A stretch of DNA of 64,000 bases from assembly GCF_003057745.1 (NCBI RefSeq), contig NZ_QBJD02000014.1, forward strand, positions 62,001-126,000, given 5' to 3'. Position numbers and translations under genes: made by a program. The stretch is from Enterobacter sp. RIT418. Its GTDB lineage: Bacteria; Pseudomonadota; Gammaproteobacteria; Enterobacterales; Enterobacteriaceae. Below the pieces are notes generated by a model. It did no database searches. It was given only the letters and a program-made list of their open reading frames with translations, and was not told the DNA's origin. Each line of letters starts with the position of its first letter. Position 1 is the first letter of the stretch. Positions 9,351 through 17,077 of this stretch are shown one piece after another.

Positions 9351-9845
9351 CTAGCGGCGCGCCCGAATCGCATCCAGAATGGCGTCGCGCAGCGTTTCCG
9401 CAGAAGCATCGCGTGCGGTCAGCTGGACGCGAGCCGCAGGGCGTTCAAGCATCACCAGCCGCGCCAGTTCCACCATATCCTCCTGAGTAATTCCCGCCGG
9501 TAGGCGCGGCGTGACGGTGATCGCGTTGCCGCGATGGACAAATCTTGCCGGCGTCGTGCTGTCGAACACGGTATAGCCTTCACGGGGATCCTGAGGCAAA
9601 ACCGTACCGTCGTAGCGCAGGCGGTGCTCGTCGTTTATGCTCCAGCGCGCGTTCTGGCTGGTGCGGTAATTTTGCCCATCCGCCACAAACCCCACCGCAC
9701 GCGACGGATAAAAGGAGACAAACGTGCCGTCCTCATCGTTACGATTAAGCTCAATGCGCACCCGGCAAAATGCGTGCGTTTCCGTATTGTATAAATAGCA
9801 GGAAGCATACGAGTTTTGAGGTTGTGTAAACCAATGAATATTCAT
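9351..9845 (-). CDS. Unknown 164-residue protein
   Basis: I do not recognise this family. The protein has no signal peptide or membrane segment. It is rich in beta-type sequence in its first 115 residues (MNIHWFTQPQNSYASCYLYN..., with RVGIELNR-like and FVSFYPSRAVGF strands) and ends in a helical, charged segment (RDASAETLRDAILDAIRARR). It is the first gene of the accessory block between alr and tyrB and is oriented towards alr. It is divergent from the response-regulator gene at 10158 across an AT-rich 312-bp gap, so both may be controlled from that gap. Coding character (GC-rich third positions, no shadow of a better frame) supports it as real. Confidence 0.65.
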   Translation of the reverse strand: MNIHWFTQPQNSYASCYLYNTETHAFCRVRIELNRNDEDGTFVSFYPSRAVGFVADGQNYRTSQNARWSINDEHRLRYDGTVLPQDPREGYTVFDSTTPARFVHRGNAITVTPRLPAGITQEDMVELARLVMLERPAARVQLTARDASAETLRDAILDAIRARR

Positions 9846-10157
9846 ATTAATATCCTCTTCAAATAATTTAATTTATTAACATTCTCATACAGAATGCGTT
9901 ATGACAGTATTAAAATCCTGCTGCGCTGAAAATATGCCTTACGGCATAAAGTGCCGTTTATTCCATAAATTAATTCCAATGTGATAAAGCAATCCTTAAT
10001 GCTGAATTAGCGTGGCTTAAATATGCAGGTAAATATAATGCGTATGTCATATGACAAATGCTGTTTTCTCACTTTGTTTTTAAGATTCATACTCAGTGCG
10101 AATAGGTATAGTGACAAAGAGCTAATGGGAAAATAGACATTAAGAGGTTTATTTGTT
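9846..10157. other. AT-rich divergent intergenic region, no gene seen
   Basis: 312 bp markedly richer in A/T than its surroundings, between the unknown gene (minus) and the LuxR-type regulator (plus). It must hold promoters for both. AGAGG at about 10142 is the ribosome site of the regulator. No convincing operator or RNA gene was seen. Confidence 0.5.
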
Positions 10158-10778
10158 ATGAATATTCTTATGATTGACGAGCTGCCGTTGTATATTTCGG
10201 GTATGAGAGTAGAGCTTGAGAAGCTCATACCAGAATGCCATGTTGCAGCCGCGCACAGCTGTGATGATGCGATGAATCTATTACGCGACGCATCATACAA
10301 TCTGATACTGCTGGATGGCGATATGGACTGCATGCAGTTTTTACCGGCACTCCATCAGGCGCATCCTAAAATCCCGGTTGTCGTTATGTTCCGGAAGACG
10401 ACGGGAAAAATGTTTAGCGATTATCTTAAGCAAAATATTAAGGGCGTGGTGACGAAAGATCAGCCCGTTGAGAAGATTGGCCTGGTCCTGAAGATGGCCC
10501 TGGCGGGCGTTATCTGCTTCCCGGAGCAGGTGGTGTTGGTGGATGATAAGATGGCAAACGATGCCTCGGTCACGCTCCTCAGCCACCGTCAGCAGCAAGT
10601 GCTTGAGCTTCTGGCAAGGGGAGGCACGAATAAGCAAATTGGCCGTCAGCTGAATATTAGCGCCGGTACGGTGAAGGTCCATCTGGAATCTATTTTTAAT
10701 CGCCTACAGGTAAATAACCGAACGCAGGCGGCAAGGCTTTATTTTAACTACGTCACAAATCACGAAATTTTTAAATAA
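10158..10778 (+). CDS. Orphan NarL/LuxR-type response regulator
   Basis: A 206-residue two-domain transcription factor. The receiver-like domain (1-125) keeps an acidic pair (Asp7-Glu8) and the phospho-acceptor position Asp53 in LILLDGDMD, and a lysine in VVTKDQ, so it could be phosphorylated. The C-terminal LuxR-type helix-turn-helix (about 138-195) reads LSHRQQQVLELLARGG, then NKQIGRQLNISAGTVKVHL. There is no sensor kinase gene nearby. It lies convergent to the lysis-like gene run at 10858-13802 and divergent from the unknown gene at 9351, so control of one or both is a reasonable inference. Codon use is more AT-rich than the backbone. Confidence 0.85.
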   Translation: MNILMIDELPLYISGMRVELEKLIPECHVAAAHSCDDAMNLLRDASYNLILLDGDMDCMQFLPALHQAHPKIPVVVMFRKTTGKMFSDYLKQNIKGVVTKDQPVEKIGLVLKMALAGVICFPEQVVLVDDKMANDASVTLLSHRQQQVLELLARGGTNKQIGRQLNISAGTVKVHLESIFNRLQVNNRTQAARLYFNYVTNHEIFK

Positions 10779-10823
10779 TATATTGTATATTTTCTTCACA
10801 CAGACAGACCGCTTTATTGTTAT

Positions 10824-10868
10824 GGCGCGAGCGCGTTCGCAATCTCGCGCCGTTTCATTATTTTATTT
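10824..10868 (+). terminator. Probable terminator after the response-regulator gene
   Basis: GGCGCGAG and CTCGCGCC pair around a 12-nt loop, followed by a T-rich run (TTTCATTATTTTATTTT). It lies between two convergent genes, so it may also end the minus-strand operon. Confidence 0.65.
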
Positions 10869-11148
10869 TAAAGATGAAATACCCGAAGATGATAAGTAAC
10901 GTGCCAAAATCCTGTAGCAGCCAGAACGGTACGCTATCGGTGACGTCATCTACGCCAGTAAAAAGAAAATTAATATTAATCCCGCTTTGTGCAAACAGAC
11001 CAAACGCCACGGCCGCTAACCCCACTTTATAAGCGATGTGGAGATGCGCTATGCGGCGGCTGTAGGCACAAAAGAGAATAATTAACGAGGTGGAAAGATC
11101 GACCATAATGGTAAAAAACAATAGCCACCATTGAGAAACGCTATTCAT
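10858..11148 (-). CDS. Small three-helix membrane protein, holin-like
   Basis: A 96-residue protein with three hydrophobic segments: WWLLFFTIMVDLSTSLIILF, a second around VGLAAVAFGLFAQ, and a third at FGTLLIIFGYFIF. Size and helix pattern fit a phage class I holin, but I recognise no specific family. The start has GGAG six bases upstream and lies at the stop of the preceding membrane-protein gene, so translation is probably coupled. It is the last gene of the minus-strand run that includes a GH24 lysozyme without a signal peptide, which would need such a pore to reach the cell wall. Function is inferred from context. Confidence 0.65.
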   Translation of the reverse strand: MNSVSQWWLLFFTIMVDLSTSLIILFCAYSRRIAHLHIAYKVGLAAVAFGLFAQSGININFLFTGVDDVTDSVPFWLLQDFGTLLIIFGYFIFKIK

Positions 11149-11149
11149 G

Positions 11150-11557
11150 TTATTCTCCGCTTTGTTTACGGCCTGATGTCCCTGCCACGGGTAATTTATC
11201 CCGGCTCACGCGTTTTTTAAGCTCACTGGCAACGTCAAAGATATCCTGCTGCTCGTGGCGCCGAAAAAAGTTGGCCAGCCAGACAATCAGCCCATTGCTT
11301 ATGGCCCCGACGATGTAGCCCAGCCCCAGCGTGATATCCGAATCGTTAAGATCGATTTTTAGCCATCGCGCGGTGAAGCCTCCGAGGGCGAACGCCGCGC
11401 ACATGCTGATGCTGCCGATGATGACGCCAGCAATAAACCGGCTGTGCTGCTGGAGCTTTCGCGGCTGCCAAAAAAAAGACACACTTACGCCGCCAAAAAG
11501 GCCAGCCACGGCCAACAGGCCTTCATTAATCAGGGTTGGGGTCACAATGCTGCTCAT
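11150..11557 (-). CDS. Small membrane protein, second holin-like candidate
   Basis: A 135-residue protein with three predicted membrane helices (INEGLLAVAGLFGGVSVSFFW; RFIAGVIIGSISMCAAFALGG; LGLGYIVGAISNGLIVWLANF) and a long, charged cytoplasmic tail (about 95-135). This is reminiscent of phage holins of 120-150 residues. I chose the ATG at 11557 over the upstream in-frame start at 11584 because AGGAG lies about seven bases before it and the longer version would start inside a 14-bp inverted repeat. It lies between the barnase-like gene and the other holin-like gene. Function is inferred. Confidence 0.65.
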   Translation of the reverse strand: MSSIVTPTLINEGLLAVAGLFGGVSVSFFWQPRKLQQHSRFIAGVIIGSISMCAAFALGGFTARWLKIDLNDSDITLGLGYIVGAISNGLIVWLANFFRRHEQQDIFDVASELKKRVSRDKLPVAGTSGRKQSGE

Positions 11558-11573
11558 GGAGAACTCCTCGTGA

Positions 11574-11607
11574 ATCGTCTCCACGCCGGTTCAGGCGTGG
11601 AGACGAT
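11574..11607. repeat. Perfect 14-bp inverted repeat between barnase-like and membrane-protein genes
   Basis: ATCGTCTCCACGCC and GGCGTGGAGACGAT with a 6-nt loop. On the minus-strand transcript it lies just before the ribosome site of the 11557 gene and has no U-run after it, so it is more likely an mRNA stability or processing hairpin than a terminator. Confidence 0.7.
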
Positions 11608-11609
11608 GC

Positions 11610-12092
11610 TTACCGGCAGGGACTGATTTCAACAAAATGCTGATTCTTATCTGGGGAGTAAAAGCGCTGCGGGCCGGAGAGGGTATAGGCCAGGCGCTTT
11701 TCACCGCGAAAACCCTTCAGCACGTCAACGTCGGCGCTGTACCACGCCGCGTTGGCAGGCAGCGTGTTGTTCTGAAGGCTATCCCCACCTATCCATTTAC
11801 CATTGGTGGGCGTTAATCCCCACAGGCCGTCCGTGTCCTTGCCCGACCAGCCCAGACGCCGTGCTTCATCGCTGGTGATGTATTTAGGCGGTAGTCGACC
11901 GGTGGTGTTCAGCGTGCGAAGCGTGGTGGCGAAATCGGCCACGTTAACGATCGCGGGCGAGCCGCTGTGGCTCAGAAAAGCGTTTACCGCATTGATTTCC
12001 TGCTCGCAGGTCTGCATCTCTGCCGCTGCGACGCTATGGCTGAACAGCGCCATAGCCAGAACGAACGAGCCGGTTTTGATCGTATTTTTCAT
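11610..12092 (-). CDS. Secreted barnase-like (N1/T1 ribonuclease fold) protein
   Basis: 160 residues with a Sec signal peptide cleaved near SVAAA/EMQT. The mature part follows the barnase pattern: a helix (VNVADFATTLRTLNTTGRLP), YITSDEARRLGW as in barnase YITKSEAQALGW, GKWIGGDSLQN as in GKSIGGDIFSN, WYSADVDVLKGFRGEKRLAY as in WREADINYTSGFRNSDRILY, and a late histidine (NQHFVEI). The catalytic glutamate of WREADI (barnase Glu73) is a serine here, so ribonuclease activity is doubtful. The two arginines and a histidine are kept. No barstar-like gene lies beside it, which fits an exported or inactive enzyme. It sits between the lysozyme gene and the holin-like genes. Confidence 0.75.
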   Translation of the reverse strand: MKNTIKTGSFVLAMALFSHSVAAAEMQTCEQEINAVNAFLSHSGSPAIVNVADFATTLRTLNTTGRLPPKYITSDEARRLGWSGKDTDGLWGLTPTNGKWIGGDSLQNNTLPANAAWYSADVDVLKGFRGEKRLAYTLSGPQRFYSPDKNQHFVEISPCR

Positions 12093-12117
12093 GCCGTATC
12101 CTTTAAAATTCGATGGG

Positions 12118-12567
12118 TTAATTGAGGAAAAGCTTCATCTCGGCTTCGCGCCGACGCGTCAGGCCCGCCAACACTTTTCCTCCCGCTTTATTCCAGCTTT
12201 TGAACTGCAGGGCGGCCCCCTGGATATCGCCCGCGTTGAATTTTTTCAGCAGCGTAGATTTCTTTAAATTGCCGACGCCGAGGTTAAAGGCGAAGGAGAC
12301 CAGCGCATCGAACTGGCTTTGCGTTGCCGACTGGCTCAGCAGCTTTTTCACGCCGTCTTCCGTGCGCTTGAGATCGTTTCGCAGCAGCTGTTTGGCTTCT
12401 CCGGTCGTCACTTTGGTCAGCTTTTGCATCTCCTCCTTCAGGATCAAATGGCCGTAGCCGATGGTCCACAGGCCTACCGCGTCGCGGTAGCGTTCCAGCT
12501 TCAGCCCCTCAAACTGGCAAATAAGCTGCACGCCCTTATCACCTGTACGTTCTGGTTGTTTTTGCAT
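12118..12567 (-). CDS. Phage-type GH24 lysozyme (endolysin)
   Basis: A 149-residue T4-lysozyme-type muramidase. The catalytic triad is intact, with the T4 spacing: Glu20, Asp29 and Thr35 in FEGLKLERYRDAVGLWTIGYGH. Later motifs are QFDALVSFAFNLGVGNLKKS and GLTRRREAEMKLF. There is no signal peptide or SAR anchor, so release to the periplasm would need a holin; two holin-like genes lie downstream in the same run. The start overlaps the stop of the DUF2589-like gene (TAATG), indicating translational coupling. No phage structural genes are near, so this is a domesticated or specialised copy. Confidence 0.9.
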   Translation of the reverse strand: MQKQPERTGDKGVQLICQFEGLKLERYRDAVGLWTIGYGHLILKEEMQKLTKVTTGEAKQLLRNDLKRTEDGVKKLLSQSATQSQFDALVSFAFNLGVGNLKKSTLLKKFNAGDIQGAALQFKSWNKAGGKVLAGLTRRREAEMKLFLN

Positions 12568-13172
12568 TACGGAGTCTCCTGTACTTTCGGACGGGGAATC
12601 ACCTTGTTGGTATATTCGTCAATCAAACGCATGACGCTTTCCGGCGGTTCGAGTGCGGTAAACTGCATCTCGACGTCAACGTGGCGGCTGTCGCGCCCGC
12701 CTTTGCTCTCGCTGGAAGGAGAAAGGCTGACGTGAAAACGGCCAAACTCGTTTTCGCCCGACTGCCGGGAAGGGGCCTGCATCCCTTCCGTGCGGATAGT
12801 CAGGTTGACCTTCATTTTTTCCAGCATCAGCCCCCGCGGCGTTGAAAGCGCCACCAGGGGCAGATCGAAATAGTGGTTTTCATCCAGCGCCAGCTGTACG
12901 GTGCGCGGAATTAATGACCCGTCTTCTGCGGGTTCGAAAAAGGGGTCCAGCGCCTTCATATACTGCTGAGCGATAAGCTCATTGGCGGCCGTGGCGGCGT
13001 ATTGCATCCCGCGCGTAATATCCTCGAGCGACACGGGCGTGCCCGGGATACCGCCGGGCGGCGGCGGGGCAGCGTCCGGTATCGGAGGTGGCGTTCCGTC
13101 AGGCTCTTTGCCGGCTTTGTTTTGTGGATCTTCATCCCTGTCGCCGCGTAACCATGTTTTAAAAGACATCAT
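12567..13172 (-). CDS. DUF2589-like protein with proline-rich N-terminus
   Basis: A 201-residue soluble protein. Residues 1-50 are polar and proline-rich (GTPPPIPDAAPPPPGGIPGTP). The rest resembles the DUF2589 family: a helix (ITRGMQYAATAANELIAQQYM), then FDLPLVALSTPRGLMLEKMKVNLTI, corresponding to the family's LSVPLL...P-LRIDEVNIDF core. It ends like its neighbour: EPPESVMRLIDEYTN here against EPPEALQRVIDYLTN there, so the two are diverged paralogues. Function is unknown. It is the second gene of the run and overlaps the lysozyme start. A terminator hairpin separates it from the first DUF2589 gene. Confidence 0.65.
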   Translation of the reverse strand: MMSFKTWLRGDRDEDPQNKAGKEPDGTPPPIPDAAPPPPGGIPGTPVSLEDITRGMQYAATAANELIAQQYMKALDPFFEPAEDGSLIPRTVQLALDENHYFDLPLVALSTPRGLMLEKMKVNLTIRTEGMQAPSRQSGENEFGRFHVSLSPSSESKGGRDSRHVDVEMQFTALEPPESVMRLIDEYTNKVIPRPKVQETP

Positions 13173-13180
13173 TCGCTCCT

Positions 13181-13205
13181 GAAAAAGGGCCGCCTCAGGC
13201 GGCCC
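13181..13205 (-). terminator. Terminator/attenuator between the two DUF2589-like genes
   Basis: GGGCCGCC and GGCGGCCC around a 3-nt loop; on the minus strand it is followed by TTTTTC. It would stop or attenuate transcripts of the 13802-13245 gene before the lysozyme-containing part of the run. Confidence 0.8.
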
Positions 13206-13244
13206 CTGCGTTATGGAATCGCGCGATTATCGCTGCGTGAAGGA

Positions 13245-13802
13245 TTACTGCGCGGCGACAGGCTTGGTTTTAGCGTTGGTGAGATAGTCAATCACGCGCT
13301 GCAGCGCTTCAGGCGGTTCCTGACGCTTAATCTGCGTGTGGATGGAGTATTTAGCGCGCGTATCGGTTGAGCGGGTTTGCTCTGATTTATGCGAAACTTT
13401 GCCGGTCATTTTCGCTTTGAACACGCCCCAGCCCACGGACGCTTCGACGGAGGCTTCCGCTTCCGTGCTGCTGGAGCTGGCTTCGCTCTGGCTGACTTCC
13501 AGCTCGAAATCAATCGTACCGTCTTCGATACAAATGATGGGGTGGGTGATCGCCGCCAGCAGCGGAATGCTCATTTTTCGCGTAACGCTGCCCTTGTTGA
13601 CGCCCTGCTCGTCGACCACGGTTTCGTCGTAATCAAACTCGATCGCGACGGCCTTGCCGTCCTTAATACAGACGGAGAGCAGAAAATCGGTGTAGGACTT
13701 GCTGGCCTGCACCTGCGCTTTGATCATCGCCTGCAGCGGACCGCCGATCATATGCTCCAGCGGCAGGGCGTTAATAACTGAACCGATAAATTGTGAATCC
13801 AT
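13245..13802 (-). CDS. DUF2589-family protein
   Basis: A 185-residue soluble protein matching the DUF2589 pattern: an N-terminal helix (IGGPLQAMIKAQVQASKSYTDFL), the core RKMSIPLLAAITHPIICIEDGTIDFELEVSQ, a serine/glutamate-rich linker (SEASSSSTEAEASVEASVGWG) and a C-terminal beta and helix section ending QEPPEALQRVIDYLTN. Function is unknown to me. Family members are often found as tandem paralogues. The start has AGGAG nine bases upstream. It heads the minus-strand run with the second DUF2589 protein, lysozyme, barnase-like protein and holin-like proteins, and is divergent from tyrB. Confidence 0.75.
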   Translation of the reverse strand: MDSQFIGSVINALPLEHMIGGPLQAMIKAQVQASKSYTDFLLSVCIKDGKAVAIEFDYDETVVDEQGVNKGSVTRKMSIPLLAAITHPIICIEDGTIDFELEVSQSEASSSSTEAEASVEASVGWGVFKAKMTGKVSHKSEQTRSTDTRAKYSIHTQIKRQEPPEALQRVIDYLTNAKTKPVAAQ

Positions 13803-14007
13803 AATGTGAACTCCTGAATCGATGAATGCGCGGTTGCGCAGGAGCTACATTACGGGAGTGAATCAGGGGGCAGAATTAGGTAAACGGCAGGGGAAAGGGG
13901 CGCATAAAACCTATGCCGATCGCAGGATAGGGCGAAAGGGTGGTGTTACGTCATGTTCCGGTTTATTGTTGAATTTCCTGCCTCATAATAACCCGGAGAA
14001 TCATCGC

Positions 14008-15201
14008 GTGTTTCAGAAAGTAGACGCCTACGCCGGCGACCCCATTCTCTCCTTGATGGAGCGTTTTAAAGAAGATCCCCGCAGCGATAAAGTGAACCTG
14101 AGCATCGGCCTTTATTACAACGAGGACGGCATTATTCCCCAGCTGAACGCGGTGGCTCAGGCCGAAGCGCGCCTCAATGCGCAGCCGCACGGCGCTTCGC
14201 TTTATCTGCCGATGGAAGGGTTAAACACCTACCGCAACACGATTGCGCCGCTGCTGTTTGGCGCCGATCACGCGGTGCTCGCGCAAAAACGCGTGGCAAC
14301 GATCCAGACGCTGGGCGGCTCGGGCGCGCTGAAGGTCGGCGCTGACTTCCTGAAAAAATACTTCCCGGATTCCGGCGTGTGGGTCAGCGACCCGACGTGG
14401 GAAAACCATGTGGCTATCTTCGAGGGCGCGGGCTTTACGGTCGCGACCTACCCGTGGTTTGATCGCGAAACCAACGGCGTGCGCGTTGACGCGCTGCTGG
14501 AAAAGCTGAATACCCTGCCGGCGCGCAGCATCGTGCTGCTGCATCCGTGCTGCCATAACCCAACCGGCGCAGACCTCACCAACGCACAGTGGGATGCGGT
14601 CATCGAGGTGCTGAAGGCGCGTAACCTGATCCCGTTCCTCGATATTGCCTATCAGGGCTTTGGTGCGGGCATGGAAGAAGATGCCTACGCGATCCGCGCG
14701 ATTGCCAGCGCGGGCCTGCCGGCGCTGGTCAGCAATTCGTTCTCGAAAATTTTCTCTCTGTACGGCGAGCGCGTGGGCGGTCTGTCCGTGGTGTGTGAAG
14801 ACGCCGAAGCGGCAGGTCGCGTGCTCGGCCAGCTTAAGGCGACGGTGCGCCGCATTTACTCCAGCCCGCCAGCATTTGGCGCGCAGGTGGTGGCGACGGT
14901 TCTCGGTGACGAGCAGCTTAAGGCGTCCTGGCTTGCGGAAGTGGAAGCGATGCGCAAGCGCATCCTCTCGATGCGCCAGGAGCTGGTTAACGTGCTGAAA
15001 GAGGCTGTGCCGGGGCATAACTTCGACTACCTGCTCAAGCAGCGCGGCATGTTTAGCTACACCGGCCTGAGCGCCGCTCAGGTCGACAGGCTGCGCGAAG
15101 AGTTCGGCGTCTACCTGATCGCCAGCGGCCGTATGTGCGTGGCGGGTCTGAATGCCAGCAACGTTCATCGCGTGGCGCAGGCGTTTGCCGCAGTAATGTA
15201 A
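14008..15201 (+). CDS. tyrB: TyrB, tyrosine (aromatic-amino-acid) aminotransferase
   Basis: PLP aminotransferase for the last step of tyrosine, phenylalanine and leucine synthesis. I chose the GTG start at 14008 because it gives exactly the 397 residues of E. coli TyrB ([20 protein letters not shown]) and has GGAG nine bases upstream; the longer open frame to 13822 has no homology. The PLP lysine is in [17 protein letters not shown] near residue 247. [13 protein letters not shown] and the C-terminal arginine in [10 protein letters not shown] are present. I saw no clear TyrR box in the 200 bp upstream. Confidence 0.97.
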   Translation: MFQKVDAYAGDPILSLMERFKEDPRSDKVNLSIGLYYNEDGIIPQLNAVAQAEARLNAQPHGASLYLPMEGLNTYRNTIAPLLFGADHAVLAQKRVATIQTLGGSGALKVGADFLKKYFPDSGVWVSDPTWENHVAIFEGAGFTVATYPWFDRETNGVRVDALLEKLNTLPARSIVLLHPCCHNPTGADLTNAQWDAVIEVLKARNLIPFLDIAYQGFGAGMEEDAYAIRAIASAGLPALVSNSFSKIFSLYGERVGGLSVVCEDAEAAGRVLGQLKATVRRIYSSPPAFGAQVVATVLGDEQLKASWLAEVEAMRKRILSMRQELVNVLKEAVPGHNFDYLLKQRGMFSYTGLSAAQVDRLREEFGVYLIASGRMCVAGLNASNVHRVAQAFAAVM

Positions 15202-15239
15202 GTACTCACTATCGATTTTCTGTCCCAGGAGCCAGGATG

Positions 15240-15269
15240 GTTAAGGAGGCGGCGGTGAGCCTCCTTAAC
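15240..15269. terminator. Strong hairpin after tyrB, terminator-like
   Basis: An 11-bp stem GTTAAGGAGGC and GCCTCCTTAAC with an 8-nt loop, 39 nt after the tyrB stop. There is no proper U-run after it, so termination is possible but not certain. Confidence 0.5.
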
Positions 15270-15338
15270 ACGTTCACGAGCCGTGTGATTTCAGAGTAGC
15301 AAGGCTCGTAAAGCGAACGAAATTACCGCCACAGCCGT

Positions 15339-15407
15339 ATGTTCCCCCTCACCCCAGCCCTCTCCCTCAAGGGAGAGGGAGTATTCTGTGCCGGAGTGAG
15401 GGCAACA
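15339..15407. repeat. REP-like palindrome flanking the tandem array
   Basis: Contains CCCTCACCCC and a palindrome at 15358-15379 (CCCTCTCC, CTCAA loop, GGGAGAGGG), then GTGCCGGAGTGAGGGCAACA, the junction sequence of the array units. It looks like the left boundary copy, in partly inverted layout. Confidence 0.7.
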
Positions 15408-16095
15408 GGCCGCAGAAATCTTGCCCGGCGGCGCGGCGCTAACCGGGCCTGCGGGCTGTATTTTCTCCCTCTCCCCGTGGGAGAGGGCCGGGGTGAGGGC
15501 AACAGGCCGCAGAAATCTTGTCCGGCGGCGCGGCGCTAACCGGGCCTGCGGGCTGGGTGTTCTCCCTCTCCCCGTGGGAGAGGGCCGGAGTGAGGGTAAC
15601 AGGCCGCAGAAATCTTGCCCGGCGGCGCGGCGCTTACCGGGCCTGCGGGCTGGGTGTTCTCCCTCTCCCCGTGGGAGAGGGCCGGAGTGAGGGCAACAGG
15701 CCGCAGAAATCTTGTCCGGCGGCGCGGCGCTAACCGGGCCTGCGGGCTGTATTTTCTCCCTCTCCCCGTGGGAGAGGGCCGGGGTGAGGGCAACAGGCCG
15801 CAGAAATCTTGCCCGGCGGCGCGGCGCTAACCGGGCCTGCGGGCTGGGTGTTCTCCCGCTCCCCGTGGGAGAGGGCCGGAGTGAGGGCAACAGGCCGCAG
15901 AAATCTTGCCCGGCGGCGCGGCGCTAACCGGGCCTGCGGGCTGGGTGTTCTCCCTCTTCCCGTGGGAGAGGGCCGGAGTGAGGGCAGCAGGCCGCAGAAA
16001 TCTTGTCCGGCGGCGCGGCGCTAACCGGGCCTGCGGGCTGTATTTTCTCCCTCTCCCCGTGGGAGAGGGCCGGGGTGAGGGCAACAGGCCGCACG
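15408..16095. repeat. Tandem array of seven 97-bp units (BIME/REP-type) plus a stub
   Basis: Units begin GGCCGCAGAAATCTTG at 15408, 15505, 15602, 15699, 15796, 15893 and 15990, with a truncated eighth at 16087. Each unit holds two palindromes: a REP-like one (GCCCGGCGGC...CCGGGC) and a second (CCCTCTCCC, CGT, GGGAGAGGG) followed by CCGGRGTGAGGG. Units 1, 4 and 7 carry TATTTT before the second palindrome and GGGG after it; units 2, 3, 5 and 6 carry GGGTGT and GGAG. This gives a 291-bp higher-order period. All open frames across the array are artefacts of its 97-bp period. Confidence 0.95.
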
Positions 16096-16250
16096 TAAAC
16101 GTTTCCCATCACTCTGTGATCTTCTTCTTTTTATTCAACTTCATAAGCAAAAACTCCTTCCCTTCACCTCACGGTGGGGTTATGGTCGGAATGCTTTTTG
16201 ACCATCCGCTCAAAATAAAAAGATAACGATCTGAATATTCAGGGGAAAAA

Positions 16251-16964
16251 ATGCGCAAGATCACACTGGCGCTCAGCGCCGCCTGCTTATTGTTCTCGCT
16301 TAACAGCGCTGTTGTTGCGCGCGCCTCCGCGCCGACGCCGCTCTACGCCGGCACCACCGCCGCCATCCTCGCCGAACAGGCGCCTATTCACTGGGTCTCC
16401 GTCGCGCAAATCGAAAACAGCCTGATGGGGCGTCCGCCGATGGCCGTCGGTTTCGACATTGACGATACCGTGCTGTTCTCAAGCCCGGGCTTCTGGCGCG
16501 GCAAGAAAACCTACTCGCCGGAGAGCGAAGACTATCTGAAGAACCCGGAATTCTGGGAAAAGATGAACAACGGCTGGGACGAATTCAGCATTCCGAAAGA
16601 GGTGGGCCGCGCGCTCATAGCCATGCACGTGAAGCGCGGAGACAGCATCTACTTCGTTACGGGGCGCAGTCAGACCAAAACCGAAACGGTCTCTAAAACT
16701 TTGCAGGACGATTTCCTGATCCCCGCAGCCAGCATGAACCCGGTGATTTTCGCCGGCGATAAAGAGGGGCAAAACACCAAAACCCAGTGGCTGGAGCAGA
16801 AAAACATCAAGGTGTTCTACGGTGATTCGGATAATGACATCACCGCCGCGCACGACGTCGGTGCCCGAGGGATCAGGGTGCTGCGCGCCTCTAACTCGAC
16901 TTACCGACCGCTGCCGATGGCCGGGAAGTTTGGCGAAGAGGTGATTGTTAACTCGGAGTATTAA
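16251..16964 (+). CDS. aphA: AphA, periplasmic class B acid phosphatase
   Basis: Non-specific phosphatase and phosphotransferase of the periplasm, HAD superfamily, 237 residues as in E. coli. The signal peptide is the first 25 or so residues. The catalytic DxDxT motif is Asp69-Thr73 (GFDIDDTV). Later motifs are [17 protein letters not shown] (motif II Thr), the lysine in [14 protein letters not shown], and [11 protein letters not shown] (motif IV). The ATG has AGGGG upstream. The 16096-16250 stretch before it has no gene. Confidence 0.97.
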   Translation: MRKITLALSAACLLFSLNSAVVARASAPTPLYAGTTAAILAEQAPIHWVSVAQIENSLMGRPPMAVGFDIDDTVLFSSPGFWRGKKTYSPESEDYLKNPEFWEKMNNGWDEFSIPKEVGRALIAMHVKRGDSIYFVTGRSQTKTETVSKTLQDDFLIPAASMNPVIFAGDKEGQNTKTQWLEQKNIKVFYGDSDNDITAAHDVGARGIRVLRASNSTYRPLPMAGKFGEEVIVNSEY

Positions 16965-17077
16965 CGCACGCGCGGCGAGACTGATTCTTTTTTACTCAAA
17001 TCTCGCCGCTGCGGGTTTTACCTTTCGTTTTCTTGCTGCACACTTAGAAAGATTCATCTTTCAAAACGGAGCAGCCC

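Noticed and set aside
9351-13802. Prophage remnant
   Set aside because: Only lysis-type genes are present; no structural, replication or integration gene and no attachment-site repeats were seen.
13822-14007. N-terminal extension of TyrB
   Set aside because: It adds 62 residues without homology; the GTG at 14008 restores the exact family length and has a ribosome site.
15408-16095. Possible CRISPR array
   Set aside because: The repeat is 97 bp with no variable spacers and no cas genes nearby.
15339-16226. Many overlapping frames of about 60-200 codons on both strands
   Set aside because: They all arise from the 97-bp tandem repeat; their proteins repeat with the same period and match no family.
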